Source: Sarcophilus harrisii (Eukaryota > Chordata > Mammalia > Dasyuromorphia > Dasyuridae). From it: a stretch of 64,000 bases of DNA. This document shows, in pieces, positions 32,600 to 42,119 of the stretch. The notes under the pieces were generated by a model that worked only from the letters and a program-made list of their open reading frames with translations, ran no database searches and was not told the origin of the DNA. The position numbers were made by a program, and so were the translations under genes. Position 1 is the first letter of the stretch; every line of letters begins with the position of its first letter. The stretch covers positions 3,348,001 to 3,412,000 of the forward strand of contig NC_045431.1 of NCBI RefSeq assembly GCF_902635505.1. Direction: 5' to 3'.

Positions 32600-32905
32600 G
32601 GTATTTTTCCCCGGCTGGACAGCCTGTGAACAAATGCAAGAAGAACTGTCAGCGTGGTCCCTGGAGTAGGCTGTTAATTGTGCCCGAGCCTGTTGCTGGC
32701 AGCTCGAGCCCAAAAAGCTGGCTTTACCCTCATTAACCAGATTGCTTCCATATGTATGAAAGTGGCAGATCTGCTGAGAGTTAGGGAGACAAAACTGCTT
32801 CAAGGAAGTTTTCCTGCTAAAAACAGAGACACGAAGGTCATTGATGTTTGTGAGTAGCTGCAGGAGCCTCTGAGTTATCGCACACAAATCTCTCTGTGGG
32901 CACAA
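32600..32905. promoter_or_regulatory. Candidate conserved non-coding block
   Basis: Repeat-free, balanced composition, with 'ggctgttaattgtgcc', 'ccctcattaaccagattgcttccatatgtatgaaag', 'gcttcaaggaagttttcctgc' (an inverted AAGGAAG/TTTCCT pair). The 141-codon minus frame over it has no recognised domain. Enhancer-like by texture. Confidence 0.35.
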
Positions 32906-32979
32906 TGAACAACATGTTCTCAAAAAGAAATCTTGGATTTCTCACCCTCCAAAAAGAGGGGGCCATAGTTAGGGGGCCA

Positions 32980-33170
32980 TACAGGGGCAAAGGGGAAAGA
33001 ACGCTGCCTGGGGAAGAACTGGCTTTGAAACTTAACTGGGTTATGCTGTTGTTTGGGTTGTCTCAGGCAAAGCACTTTACTTTCTGGACCTCAGTTTGCT
33101 AATCTGTAAAATTAGTGGTTGGAACAGATGGGTTCTGAGATCCTTCTCAGCTCTAATTCCACTTAAGCGC
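32980..33170 (+). repeat. MIR-type SINE
   Basis: 'gaagaactggctttgaaac', 'ggcaaagcactttactttctggacctcagtttgctaatctgtaaaat', then 'gagatccttctcagctctaattcc', the variant tail shared with other copies here. 33175-33845 holds no recognised feature. Confidence 0.7.
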
Positions 33171-33849
33171 CATCATTCTCCCGTTGTCCACCATACCCTC
33201 ACCCTTGTAGAAACACACAGGGATAAAAAGGATAAGAGAAAAGAGGAAAACTGCTTAAAATGGCAATGTCCCTCCTGGTCCTTGACCAAGCTAGCTAGGT
33301 ACCGTCCCCCTAGCCCTGCTCTGTCATGCATTACTCCTGCCACACAAGAACAATTTTCCCCTCCAATGATCCACAGCCCTTCTGAGAGTCAGGGTATGTA
33401 AGATACCATCACAAAACAAACTTCTGCTTGTGAATGAACCTAGAAGCTAACTCTCGAGATTGTATCCTCACCTGATGGTCAATCCTCAGGGAAACTGGAG
33501 TTTTACATCCCATGGGAACTGTTTTCACTTCTTTGACTGTTCAAAAAAAGATTTATCCTTCATGTGTCCTAGAAATCCTTGGTCTCAGCTAAGCTTAGCT
33601 GAAAGGGAATTCTAAGCTCTACCAACCTCATAAAACATTTCAGAGGGGAAATTATGTGGAAATGCATTTTATTCAATAGTTCTCTGTTCAGTTAGTTTAA
33701 TGAAACCAATATTGGATGAACATCCCGAACACTTTCTCCCACATTCACTAGTGATACGGTACAATTCTCTGAATGTTTGTCAGGTCTCCAGATTGTTTGG
33801 GGTGATGTAAATGGATCCCCGTGAAAATCCATTCTATTATTAATGTGTG

Positions 33850-34030
33850 ATATATTATCCATACCTTATCATATTTGTTTTTTACAACATTCCCTTTACA
33901 TCCGTGTTAAAGGTTAGGACCTCACGGGGGAGGAAACTTGACCAAAGTCAAAAAGCAAGGCATGCAGGAGTCAGGGCAAGACTCTCCATTCTATATTTAA
34001 TGAGCTTTCTATTAAGCCATGCTTCTTGTC
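33850..34030 (-). repeat. MIR-type SINE, antisense
   Basis: 'tttttacaacattccctttacatccgtgtt', 'aggaaacttgaccaaagtcaaaaagcaag', 'ggagtcagggcaagactctccattct', 'attaagccatgcttctt' follow antisense MIR order loosely. Confidence 0.5.
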
Positions 34031-34150
34031 ACAATTCAGGCCCAAGCCTTGTAAAATGTTCCTTTCCAAAGCTGATTAATATTGAAGAGATGAATTGAAC
34101 GTCATTGCAGCAGTGATGTCTTAGACAGAGAAACGTGATGGGGAATAGGT

Positions 34151-34215
34151 GAGATAAATAATAAACACTCACTACTGTCTGAAATGTCATATTCAAGACT
34201 CTAGGTGGGCAAGAG
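34151..34215 (+). repeat. Short unexplained duplicate, copy 1
   Basis: About 65 bases ('gagataaataat..cactcactact..ctgaaatgtcatattcaagactctaggtgggcaag') recur, diverged, at 36323-36390 in the same orientation. Not part of any family I recognise. Confidence 0.7.
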
Positions 34216-34629
34216 GTGCTAAGCAAGAAGGTTAAAAACAATCCACATATCTGTTACTCAAGACACTGGCCTAGAAAAGAAATGTTTCTCCTGGAAATAA
34301 AGACTGAGAAATCCATTAGAAAATCCTTCCAATGTCTCTTGTTTAAAACTGAATCCATTTAGACTTTGTGTTCTATTCACCTTTCCCCTCTTTTTTTTTG
34401 TGAACATTTTCATTTATTAGAGCTTTTGGTTGTAGGCAAGGACAAATATTGGTTTCTTCTGTGTGCGAGCACAAAGAGAGGCTATGAATTAATTTCAGCA
34501 TTCATAACTTACCCACGGTAGAATTAGAAGCTATAGATACTCGGCGCCATCGATGGAAGAAGTTCTGAAGGGGAATTTATTCTGAGTCCTTGAAGATGAG
34601 ATGTAAAAAATGTTGTTATTTTGTCCTCC

Positions 34630-34800
34630 CTTCTTTTCATTCGATAAACACCTGTCAAATACCCACTTTTCAATAACTGATGATAATAAATGCCATATCC
34701 GATATATGAAAAAACCATGGCTAGATACTAAGAGAGGAAGGAAAAAAATAAATAAGGAACTATCCCTGCCCTCAAAGAGACTCAAGTCTGAGAAGGGACA
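34630..34800 (-). repeat. L2 LINE 3' end, antisense
   Basis: 'ttcgataaacacctgtcaaatacc', 'taagagaggaagg', 'ctatccctgccctcaaagagactcaagtctgagaaggg' is the antisense L2/MIR3 '..ccctgccctcaaggagcttacagtc' ending. 34240-34600 and 34800-35170 show no gene. Confidence 0.65.
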
Positions 34801-35179
34801 GAGTTACCTGAACTTACAATATCTTAACAAACCACAATGAATTTGTGATCTCATAGTGTGCAGCTTTTCTCCTGGTCGAACAAAACCTCCACAGGCTGTG
34901 TGATTCTTGTCTACGTCTTTCTGGAAATCCTCCAGAGATTTATGCACAAGTCCCAAAGGCTTCTCCCTGGGTTCTTTTAATATTCCATAGCTAGTGAAAT
35001 GTCCGTGCTGTCCATCTGTAGCTCTTCACTTTGCCACTTCCTTTACCGGTCATGAATATGCTCATAGGAATAAAGAAAATGATGAACAATACTTAAGTAC
35101 AGTGAAAGATGTTGTGGCAACTGTAATGGGTGTATTACTCTGAGGACACAGATCAGATTACTCTGAGGATCACAGATCT

Positions 35180-35280
35180 CTGCTCTAGTTTTTATTAACC
35201 ATGTGATCTAGTCATTTTTCCTCTGAAAATAAAAGGTTTGGATTAGCTGATCACTATAGTCCCTTAAAGGATTGAAATCT
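35180..35280 (+). repeat. MIR-type SINE fragment
   Basis: 'taaccatgtgatctagtcatttttcctctgaaaataaaaggtttggattagctgatc' and 'agtcccttaaaggattgaaat' match the MIR core with the 'gactagatgat..ccttccagctctgaaat' tail. Confidence 0.6.
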
Positions 35281-35319
35281 ATAAAATTTATTTGATTCAC
35301 TTCAATTCAATTCAACAGA

Positions 35320-35540
35320 CAAAAAGGGAAACTTCATGGGGGAGAAAGGATTTCAAGGACCTTAAAGGATGCTTATGATTTCCCAGGTGGAGATGAAAGG
35401 AAGGGGCCATTCTAGGTTCAGAGGGCAACATGAACAGAGGCAGGAAGGTGAGAAGGTACAGGCTGTATTGAGAAGTGACGGCTGATCCAGTTGTGGAGGA
35501 GTACAGCATCTGGAGATAGAAGCAACAGATTTGAAAGTGG
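35320..35540 (-). repeat. L2 LINE fragment, antisense, interrupted by a hAT MITE
   Basis: 'ttcaaggaccttaaaggatgcttatgatttcccaggtggagatgaaagg', 'ggccattctaggttcagagggcaacatgaacagaggcaggaagg' are antisense L2 ORF2/3'-UTR phrases ('ggacattccaggcatggggaacagc..gcaaaggc'). Confidence 0.65.
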
Positions 35541-35548
35541 GTTAGACC
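35541..35548. repeat. Target-site duplication of hAT MITE, copy 1
   Basis: gttagacc here versus gtgagacc at 35743-35750, 7 of 8 identical; 8-bp duplications are the hAT hallmark. Confidence 0.65.
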
Positions 35549-35742
35549 AGGGCTTCTTCAGCTTTTTCCATTTGTGACCCCTTTTTGCCTGAGAAATTTT
35601 TTTGTGATCCTGGATATGTAGGAATATAAAATAGTGTACAAATCAAACAGTTACTGATTAAAAAAATCATAATTTTGCAACCCCCCACCTTCAGTTAAGT
35701 GACCCCCTATTGTGTCATGAACCTCAGTTTAAGAATCTTTGG
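35549..35742. mobile_element. hAT-type non-autonomous DNA transposon (MITE), about 194 bp
   Basis: Left end 'agggcttcttcagctttttccatttgtgaccc', right end 'tcatgaacctcagtttaagaatctttgg', which read as imperfect terminal inverted repeats (TTCTT..A versus TTCTTAAACTGAGG on the other strand). Internal 'gcctgagaaatttttttgtgatcctgg' and 'caaccccccaccttcagttaagtgacccc' match a repeat I know with 'catgacccccttttgcctgagaaatttttcgtgacccc'. An 8-bp near-duplication flanks it. Confidence 0.75.
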
Positions 35743-35750
35743 GTGAGACC
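35743..35750. repeat. Target-site duplication of hAT MITE, copy 2
   Basis: gtgagacc, one mismatch from gttagacc at 35541-35548. Confidence 0.65.
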
Positions 35751-35884
35751 CAGATGGTGGAGGGTAATTAGAAACCACCAGGGCTACTTAAGCAGGGGGG
35801 GGAGGTGATTCTCAAAATCTCTCCGCTTCAGCCTCCCTCCTGGCAGATATTCCAGGTGTGCCCCACCTTGTTTGGCTTCCATTT

Positions 35885-36010
35885 ATTCTTGTAATAAACA
35901 TTTATTGAATTCCTGTCATGTTCAGGACCTGGTGCTCAATACTTCAAGGTGATGCAGAAGGTCTCTGTCTCACAAAGCTTGTGCTCTAGGGTGGAGATTT
36001 GGGGCAGGTA
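35885..36010 (-). repeat. L2/MIR3 3' end, antisense
   Basis: 'gtaataaacatttattgaattcctgtcatgttcaggacctggtgctc' and 'gtctctgtctcacaaagcttgtgctctagggtgga' are the antisense 'aataaatgttt..agcaccaggcac..ctcaaggagcttacattctagtgggg' ending. Confidence 0.7.
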
Positions 36011-36194
36011 CAGAGATACAGTTTTTAGTGAGTTTATTGTCATGTGCCATGGGAAGAATATTCAGACCTAGGGTGAGGAGAGCTGGTAAATCATCACATG
36101 AGGAAGAAGAGTCAGCACTTCCATGTTTACAGACATTTTTAGCTCTAGTATATGTTTCCTTGTTGGATCCCTCCAATAAGCCCTTGAGAGCCTG

Positions 36195-36470
36195 GTTAAA
36201 TGGTTGTGTTCCTGTTGTGTAGATGAGACAAAGGAGCCCCAGACAGCCTTCCTTTGGTGAGTAAATATTGACTAGATGTCAGAGAGGGAAAGGGCCTTTC
36301 TCAGGATCACAGAGGTAAATAGAGAAGATAAATAAGAAATACTCACTAGCCACTGAAATATCATATTTGAGACTCCAGGTGGGCAGGGGGACGGGAAGCC
36401 CGGTCTCCTGACTACAGCGCAGAACTCTTGCCGTTACTCCCCTATGAAGGTACCTGGAAAGGCACAAAGT
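36195..36470 (-). repeat. MIR-type SINE, antisense, interrupted by the short duplicate
   Basis: 'gtgtagatgagacaaaggagccccagacagcc' and 'cctttctcaggatcacagaggtaaatag' are core; then the unexplained block 36323-36390 intervenes; then 'cccggtctcctgactacagcgcagaactctt' resumes the antisense head. Confidence 0.65.
36323..36390 (+). repeat. Short unexplained duplicate, copy 2
   Basis: 'gaagataaataag..actcactagccactgaaatatcatatttgagactccaggtgggca' aligns with 34151-34215 by eye at roughly four bases in five. It interrupts an antisense MIR. Confidence 0.7.
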
Positions 36471-36519
36471 ACTCCAGATGCCCAGTGTAGCCTCAGTGTG
36501 ATCAGTGGGGCTTTGGGAT

Positions 36520-36660
36520 CCAGGCCAGCCTCCTCAGTTTATCAGTATGGATGCTGAGAGCTGAGAGCTGAATAAGGTCACAGAGTAGTGAAGCAGCGGA
36601 GCTCAGGTGCAGGGCCCGGCCATGTCCCTCAGACTCCCAAGCACTCAGACCTCTCCTGAT
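36520..36660 (-). repeat. MIR3-type SINE fragment
   Basis: 'cctcctcagtttatcagtatggatgctgag', 'aataaggtcacagagtagtgaagc', 'ctcaggtgcagggcccgg', 'tcccaagcactcagacctctcc' in antisense order. Confidence 0.55.
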
Positions 36661-36896
36661 CATCCTTGGGATGGCTGTTTGGGGACATACACTAGAGACT
36701 CTATGTTTTATTTAATTCTGCACAGCCATCCCCTGCAGCTGTTTTTAAGCCTGAACCACATGTGGCGCGAATAGTGAGCTACTTCTTTTGATGAAGGGTT
36801 GCAAAACAGAAGCTGGGGCATTTTCCAAGCCTTTGTTTCCAAAAGGCACCAAAGAAAACACATTTCCTTCTTTTTTTTCTACACCTGCCTGCATGT

Positions 36897-36898
<2 letters not shown>

Positions 36899-36937
<39 letters not shown>
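36899..36937. repeat. (CA)19 microsatellite
   Basis: Nineteen CA units, uninterrupted. Confidence 0.97.
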
Positions 36938-36942
<5 letters not shown>

Positions 36943-36964
36943 AGAGCCATACACTCCAGAGAAA

Positions 36965-37372
36965 AGATGATTTCCACTTAAAAGATGTCTTGCCATTGAT
37001 TAGCGGAGAATAAAGTCTGACGTAGTAGGCATCTCGGAAATAAAGCCGTTGCTCCTGGCTCTTCCTGGGCTGCGTCGAAGGGCTGTTTAGCAGCATCCTA
37101 AGAAACATCTGTCTTTTCATATGTATGACCATTTTTTTCCTCCCTGTAAGTCCTGCAGGATTCCTGAGCTTCATTAAAGGAGGGAATCTGCATGATTGTT
37201 CTAACGACCATCTGCTCTGGGCCCTGGGTCCACACCTTGTCGGCTTCTCAGGGCATCATGGCCGACAGGAAATAACAAAAACAGTGAGAAAATTCATAGA
37301 CTTGTTTTTCTTGTTAATAATACAGGGACTTCCCTTTTCCCCTGTTTAGAAATCTGTTCCAGGGAAGAGTCC
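36965..37372. promoter_or_regulatory. Candidate conserved non-coding block
   Basis: Repeat-free between a CA array and a poly-T. Contains 'gccattgattagcgg', 'ggaaataaagccgttgctcc', 'ttcatatgtatgacc', 'cttcattaaaggaggg', 'caaaaacagtgag'. Even composition with no coding signature. Enhancer-like by texture only. Confidence 0.35.
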
Positions 37373-37375
37373 ACC

Positions 37376-37401
37376 TTTTTTTTTTTTTTTTTTTTTTTTT
37401 T
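37376..37401. repeat. Poly-T run (26 T)
   Basis: Twenty-six T in a row without a recognisable retroelement next to it; could be the tail of an antisense insertion too decayed or short to see. Confidence 0.95.
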
Positions 37402-37439
37402 GATAGTTGAGTTTGTTTGAAGTACCTGCCCCCTGAAAC

Positions 37440-37650
37440 TAGGTATGATTTTAAAAGATGAAAAAAACTTGGAGCCAAAAGAGAACTTATGTTTCACTCA
37501 TTCCAGCCTGTCTATGTTAAATATGGATAAACCAAGGCTGAGAGATGGTGAGAGCTTTGCTCAAGCTCATAGAATAAGCTTGTGGCCGTAATAGAAAAGG
37601 ATCATTGGTTTAGAGCGGGAAGGGGCCCTGAGGATCATGGACAAAACTGG
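37440..37650 (-). repeat. MIR3/THER-related fragments
   Basis: 'ggataaaccaaggctgagagatggtgagagctttgctcaagctcatag' is an antisense core; 'tggtttagagcgggaaggggccctgaggatcatgg' begins a second copy of the 'agagctggaaggg' type. Confidence 0.55.
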
Positions 37651-37654
37651 AGTA

Positions 37655-37920
37655 AGGTTACCTTCTACCCCCTCATCTCCCCCTCCTGAGAGCCCTATCT
37701 CCTTTTAGGGCCCAGCTGAGGGGCCACTTTCTCCTTCCAGACTTACTGATCTAGGCCCGTAGAGCTTTGCTTCCCCCAGGAAGGACTTTGTGAGCCTCTC
37801 ATGTAACTGAGTGTGAGTGTGAGCTTCCTGAGGACTGGGAAGGCTCCATTTCCCCTCTTGGCATCTCAAGGCCTCGTGCCTTTCTTTGTGCAGAGCGGGC
37901 GTTTACTGATGGTCCTTGAC
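37655..37920 (+). repeat. L2 LINE 3' end
   Basis: 'tctccttttagggcccagctgaggggccactttctcc', 'gtgagcttcctgaggactgggaaggctcc' and 'gcctcgtgcctttctttgtgcagagcgggcgtttactgatgg' follow the L2 ORF2 end and 3' UTR. Confidence 0.75.
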
Positions 37921-37924
37921 TTGG

Positions 37925-38600
37925 ATTCATTTGGTCTCAAAGGTGAGAGGTCTTCCATTAAGGAAGCTCAGCTGGTTTGTCTGTGTCCGCCCAGGTTCTT
38001 GCAGGGCACGGACTTAGGGCCAGTCCATGGCTCCAGATCCATCACTCTATCCCTTGCCCCATTCTTCCTGCTCCGGTCTGGGTCTGGGGAGATCTAGAGC
38101 AATAGCCATCAGCACCGGTGATTTTGGCTTCAACAGCCCCTTTTCTCCTCCGATACAATATGGAGCCTTTTAGATCTAGCATGTGAACACCTTGTAAAAG
38201 CATACTCGCTGAGCTGTCTCACCTAGTGGTTATTAAGACTGTGACTTGACAGAGCCCCAGAAAGCACAGTTGATATTTTGTGAGCATTGAAACCCCGGGG
38301 ACCTCAAAGGCGCGCTTGATGTGGCTGCAGGACGCTCCCAAAGCCATTCCACTGGCCCGGCCCGGCCCTTCCGAGAGAAGACACGCAGACTTGTCTGTAA
38401 CGTGAGAAGGATCCTCTGGAGAAAGTCATTATGGAAAGCACAGACATGGCCCCATTTAGGCAGCAAGAAAGGGATGTAGAGCTTCAATGAGAAGTCCCTT
38501 TCTCTGGGTGGGAAAAAGACAGGAGATAAATTTTCTCTCCCTCTGACTTAAGCATCCTCTCCTCAGATCCCAATGCTGAGCCTGTTATCTCTCACAGATT
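37925..38600. other. No gene or repeat recognised
   Basis: About 675 bases of unique-looking DNA with a few CpGs near 38300-38400. Open frames on both strands overlap and lack motifs. Confidence 0.4.
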
Positions 38601-38619
38601 CCCTTCAGTATACAAGTCC

Positions 38620-38800
38620 ATGTTCCAGAGCACACAAGCCCGGCAAGGCTCTGCCTGTTCACAGCCATGTTCTTTCCTTCGCCTTTCCTCTCTCTCTCTC
38701 TGGAATACCCCCCCCCTTTCTTTTGGGCTCACCCAAGCTCTGGCTCACTGAAGATCATCTCCTCCGGGAGGGATTTCCCAACGACTCCTTTCTCGCTGTA
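38620..38800 (+). repeat. L2 LINE fragment
   Basis: 'gggctcacccaagctctggctcactgaagatcatctcctccgggagggatttcccaacgac' matches the L2 ORF2 end ('..caagctcagctc..tccacctcctccaggaagccttccc'). A C8 run sits at 38710-38717. Confidence 0.65.
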
Positions 38801-38934
38801 GATAGTCAAGCAGATGAGCCTGGGATAGCCAGTATTTCTTGCATGTGGCAAGTTCCTGCCAATAAAATTATCATCCAAAGTCTGACAATGCTCAGCAGTG
38901 TCCTGGGCACACGTCCTTCATGGCCCTCCCACCA

Positions 38935-39090
38935 TACTTGCCATGGGGTTTTCTTGGCAAAAATTTCCTTCTCCAAACAGAGGTTTAATTGACTTGTCTT
39001 GGCTCACACAGCTAGCAAGTCTGAGGTGGGATTTGCACTCAGGGCTTGCTCCAGGCTCAGCCCTCCATCCCTGCCACCCTGTTGCTTCTG
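38935..39090 (-). repeat. MAR1-type CORE-SINE, antisense, tail part missing
   Basis: 'ccatggggttttcttggcaaaaatttccttctcc', 'cttgtcttggctcacacagctagcaagtctgaggtgggatttgcactcagg'. The outermost RTE-like tail is not visible. Confidence 0.8.
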
Positions 39091-39108
39091 GGCACCCGCT
39101 AGGGTCTG

Positions 39109-39252
39109 GGGGCAGCTCGGTGGTGCAGTGGATAGAGCACCAGCCCTGAAGTCAGGAGGACCTGAGTACAAATCTGGTCTCAGACATTTAAAGTCCTACT
39201 TATGTGACTCTGGGCAAGTCACTCAACCCCAATTGCCTCAGGGAAAAAAATA
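39109..39252 (+). repeat. Young tRNA-like SINE (WSINE1 type)
   Basis: 'ggggcagctcggtggtgcagtggatagagcaccagccctgaagtcaggaggacctgagtacaaatc', 'gactctgggcaagtcactcaaccccaattgcctcag', then GGGAAAAAAATAA. Same family as the 23452 copy; no clean target duplication seen. It lies 20 bases from an antisense MAR1. Confidence 0.88.
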
Positions 39253-39539
39253 ATGCTACAGGGCAGGCATTTCGGTTTAGATACCTTGCTTTCCCTCGTT
39301 TGATCTCCAACCTATAAGCCCAGCACAGCTAGCACTTGGTTAAAAAAACGCATGGAAGTAAGTAATATAAGGACATTAACATTTCCAAATTCAGCTTATT
39401 AGTTTGCCTTTTCTCTTCTTATATAGTGATTTTATTGGTAATTATCACTACAAAATCATGATTTTCTACATAAAATTGCTAACTATATATACATATATAG
39501 AAACACATACATATATATGTGTCTCTATAAAATCACACT

Positions 39540-39770
39540 AAATTTGCAAATTACTTTACAGAAGTTATTTCATTTTATTCTCCCGATAACCCTGGGAGGA
39601 AAGTTCTATTATTATCCCCATTTTCTAGAAGAAGAAGCTGAGACTGAGAGAGGCTAGGTTGTTTTCTGCTATTCACATAGCTAGCAAGTACCTGAGTTAG
39701 GATTTCGACTCCAGCCCTCCCCCTTCCTGGCCTCAGGTACTCCTCTGCCTAACTAACCCCTCTATGACCT
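39540..39770 (-). repeat. MIR/THER1 SINE, antisense, near full length
   Basis: 'gcaaattactttacagaagttatttcattttattctcccgataaccctgggagg', 'attatccccattttctagaagaagaagctgag', 'acatagctagcaagtacctgagttaggatttcgactcc', 'ctctgcctaac' run from tail to head. Confidence 0.85.
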
Positions 39771-39889
39771 CTAAAACAAGGTGCCAGAAAGTCATTGATC
39801 TGCTTGGGATTTTTGGTTTTGGTTTGTTTGGATCTTCTGCTCTTGAGGCACAGGAAATATTCAATTTAAGAGATGGACAAGCCTTCTGA

Positions 39890-40015
39890 AGTCTTCTGAG
39901 CAAGTGCCTGAGACGGGCCCTGCAGCAACAAACAAAACAAAGCAACAAAGTGGCTCCTGCCCTCAATGATCTTCCCGTCTTCTGGAGGATACACCACATA
40001 AAGGAGTAATTATTA
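39890..40015 (-). repeat. L2/MIR3 3' end, antisense
   Basis: 'gcctgagacgggccctgcagcaa', 'gtggctcctgccctcaatgatcttcccgtcttctggaggatac' matches antisense 'ccctgccctcaaggagcttacattct'. Confidence 0.6.
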
Positions 40016-40489
40016 TAAAGAGAGGGAGAGAATTGGATCTCTCTGAGCAGCCATACACCACTCTGTATCTTTTTTTTTTTTTAATTTAATGCATCACCAT
40101 TAAAAATCAAATTGGAACTCCACTTAAATGTGATTTGGACCACATCTGGAAACATGGTGGCCCTGTATTTGACTCCTCTCATCCCAAGAAATCAGGGATG
40201 GCTGCTGGTAGTAGGAGGTAATCCCTGAGCTGGAAGCTAAAAGCAAAATGAAATTATCCAAAATATGGAGGCAGAGATGGGAGAAGGGAGGCTGTTCCGA
40301 ACTTGGTCCCAAGTCTCAGTATTCATCTGGACCACATGACTGTTAACATGGCTTGGATGAAATGGAAGTCACTGACATTGTTCGGTCCAGCGAGAGCGAG
40401 GACCACATCCTGCCTCGGTGGCCTCCAGAGCTCCATCTGAGCCATGATAGGACCAAAGACCCCCCTGGGTCTCCCCACCTTCTCCTCTG

Positions 40490-40660
40490 CCATGTTCAGT
40501 GCCTCCTGCTCCTCCCCTTCATTCTGCAGCAAATCGTCCTTTTATTCTCGGTGGACTCCTTGAGATCAGGAGCACCTCCCATTTTTCTGTTTGTACCCCA
40601 GATTTAGCACAGCTCTTGGCACACAATAAGAGCTCAATATATGTTTCATTTTCATTTATT
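40490..40660 (+). repeat. L2 LINE 3' end
   Basis: 'ggtggactccttgagatcaggagcacctcccatttttctgtttgtaccccagatttagcacagctcttggcacacaataagagctcaatatatg' is an almost canonical L2 ending. Confidence 0.85.
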
Positions 40661-40984
40661 TCTATTTAGACAACTGAAGAGAAATTAAGGCAATTTTTTC
40701 CCCAATGATTCAGGCTACAGAATGATTTCAAGTGACATCCTTAGTTAAGCGAGGTTCATTGGGTAACTGAACGCTGTATTCTCCACTTCAGCAGAAGTCA
40801 CTTTCCTTTGACGTTGGTCTCTGACTCTCCTGAGCTCCTGACTTTGCAGGGCCTTTCTGTCCCGGGTCTCAGAAACGTCAGAAGGAGAAACCACCAAAGA
40901 GCCCGTTTTGTACCATTTGGCAAGGCCAGGTATTTACTCCACATAAATAAATGCCTGTTAAGCTGAAAGGAGACCTAGCCTTGA

Positions 40985-41215
40985 TCCGTTTTTTGAGTCT
41001 CATCCAACTCCTTACAACCCTATTTGGGATTTTCTTGGCAAAGCTATTGCAGTGGTGTTCTGTTCCTTCCCTGGCTCATTTGACAGATGAGGAAACTGAG
41101 GCAAACGGACTAATGGCAAGTCAGATGTCGTAGCTAATTGGTGTCTGAGGCGGGATTTGAGTTCAGGAAGATGAGCCTCCTTGACTGGGGGCCCAACACT
41201 CTGTGCTCTATGGGG
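40985..41215 (-). repeat. MAR1-type CORE-SINE, antisense
   Basis: 'gagtctcatccaactccttacaaccctatttgggattttcttggcaaagctattgcagtgg', 'ctcatttgacagatgaggaaactgaggcaaac', 'gtctgaggcgggatttgagttcagg', 'actctgtgctctatgggg'. All parts from RTE-like tail to tRNA-like head are present. Confidence 0.9.
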
Positions 41216-41284
41216 TCACTTAGAAGCTCTGACTGTAGAAACTACAAAAAAGTATCTTAAGAAAATAGATCCCAAACATCATTT

Positions 41285-41395
41285 AACAAAGTATTTATTA
41301 TATGTCTACTGCATACCCGACACAGCCATTGGGGATAAAAGAAGGAAAATGAACCTATTATTGCTCTCAGGCAGCTTGCACATGTCTCAGTGTTT
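41285..41395 (-). repeat. L2/MIR3 3' end, antisense
   Basis: 'caaagtatttattatatgtctactgcatacccgacacagccattggggat' and 'attgctctcaggcagcttgcacatg' match the antisense L2 ending. Confidence 0.65.
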
Positions 41396-41544
41396 CCTTG
41401 TCTCCTGATTGCTCTCTCTGACACTGATCTCTCCTCCCTCCACTCAGAATCTTAGCTCTTCAGATTCAGAAGGAATCATCTATTTCAATGCACACTGATT
41501 CACCATCCACATAGTACCAGGATAATACTCATCTACATTCATTG

Positions 41545-42110
41545 GCTGTGTTCTCTTTAACTTTCCATGGCTCCCTAGTGCTTATCAATAAGATTTAAAA
41601 TCCTGACCTGCTAAAATCAGGCTCCACTTCCTTAGTCGCACTCATTCCCCTCTCTTTAGGTACTCTAGTCAATACAAAATTCAGCTTAGATTGTATTCAA
41701 TTCAAAGAATCTTACTCTCTGTCTCTTATTTTCTGTAGGCCCTGCTCACCCTCCATGCCTTTCCCCACCCCATTCCCTCTACTTAGCAGGGACTTTCTCT
41801 CTCCACTGCTTAAAGTTCCTCCCTTCCTTCCAGTGTGCCGGGAAAGCACTTATTTCTTGGCCACCTCTTCACTCCCAAGTGAAAGTAAATTGTTCCACTT
41901 TAAGGGGTTTTTGCCTGGGGCTGGAGCTTTATACTTCCATCACCCTCCAGTGTATTGAAGATATTTGCTAATTGTTTCCCTCTTTAGATCTGAACTCGTG
42001 GGGAAGTTCATCTTTACTAGGTCTGTTCTTGTACGCTAAATGTACGGCAGAGAAAACCAAGTTCCTATTTCAGAGTATCTGCTCACTAAAGGCTTGCTGA
42101 ATTACACTGA
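41545..42110 (+). repeat. L2 LINE, ORF2 3' part and 3' UTR
   Basis: 'ctttccatggctccctagtgcttatcaataagatttaaaatcctgacctg' and 'ccttccttccagtgtgccgg' match L2 ('cccagtggctccctatt..caggatcaaatataaa'), ending 'ctcactaaaggcttgctgaattacactga'. The 67-codon frame at 41755-41958 is inside it. Confidence 0.8.
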
Positions 42111-42119
42111 ATAATTATC

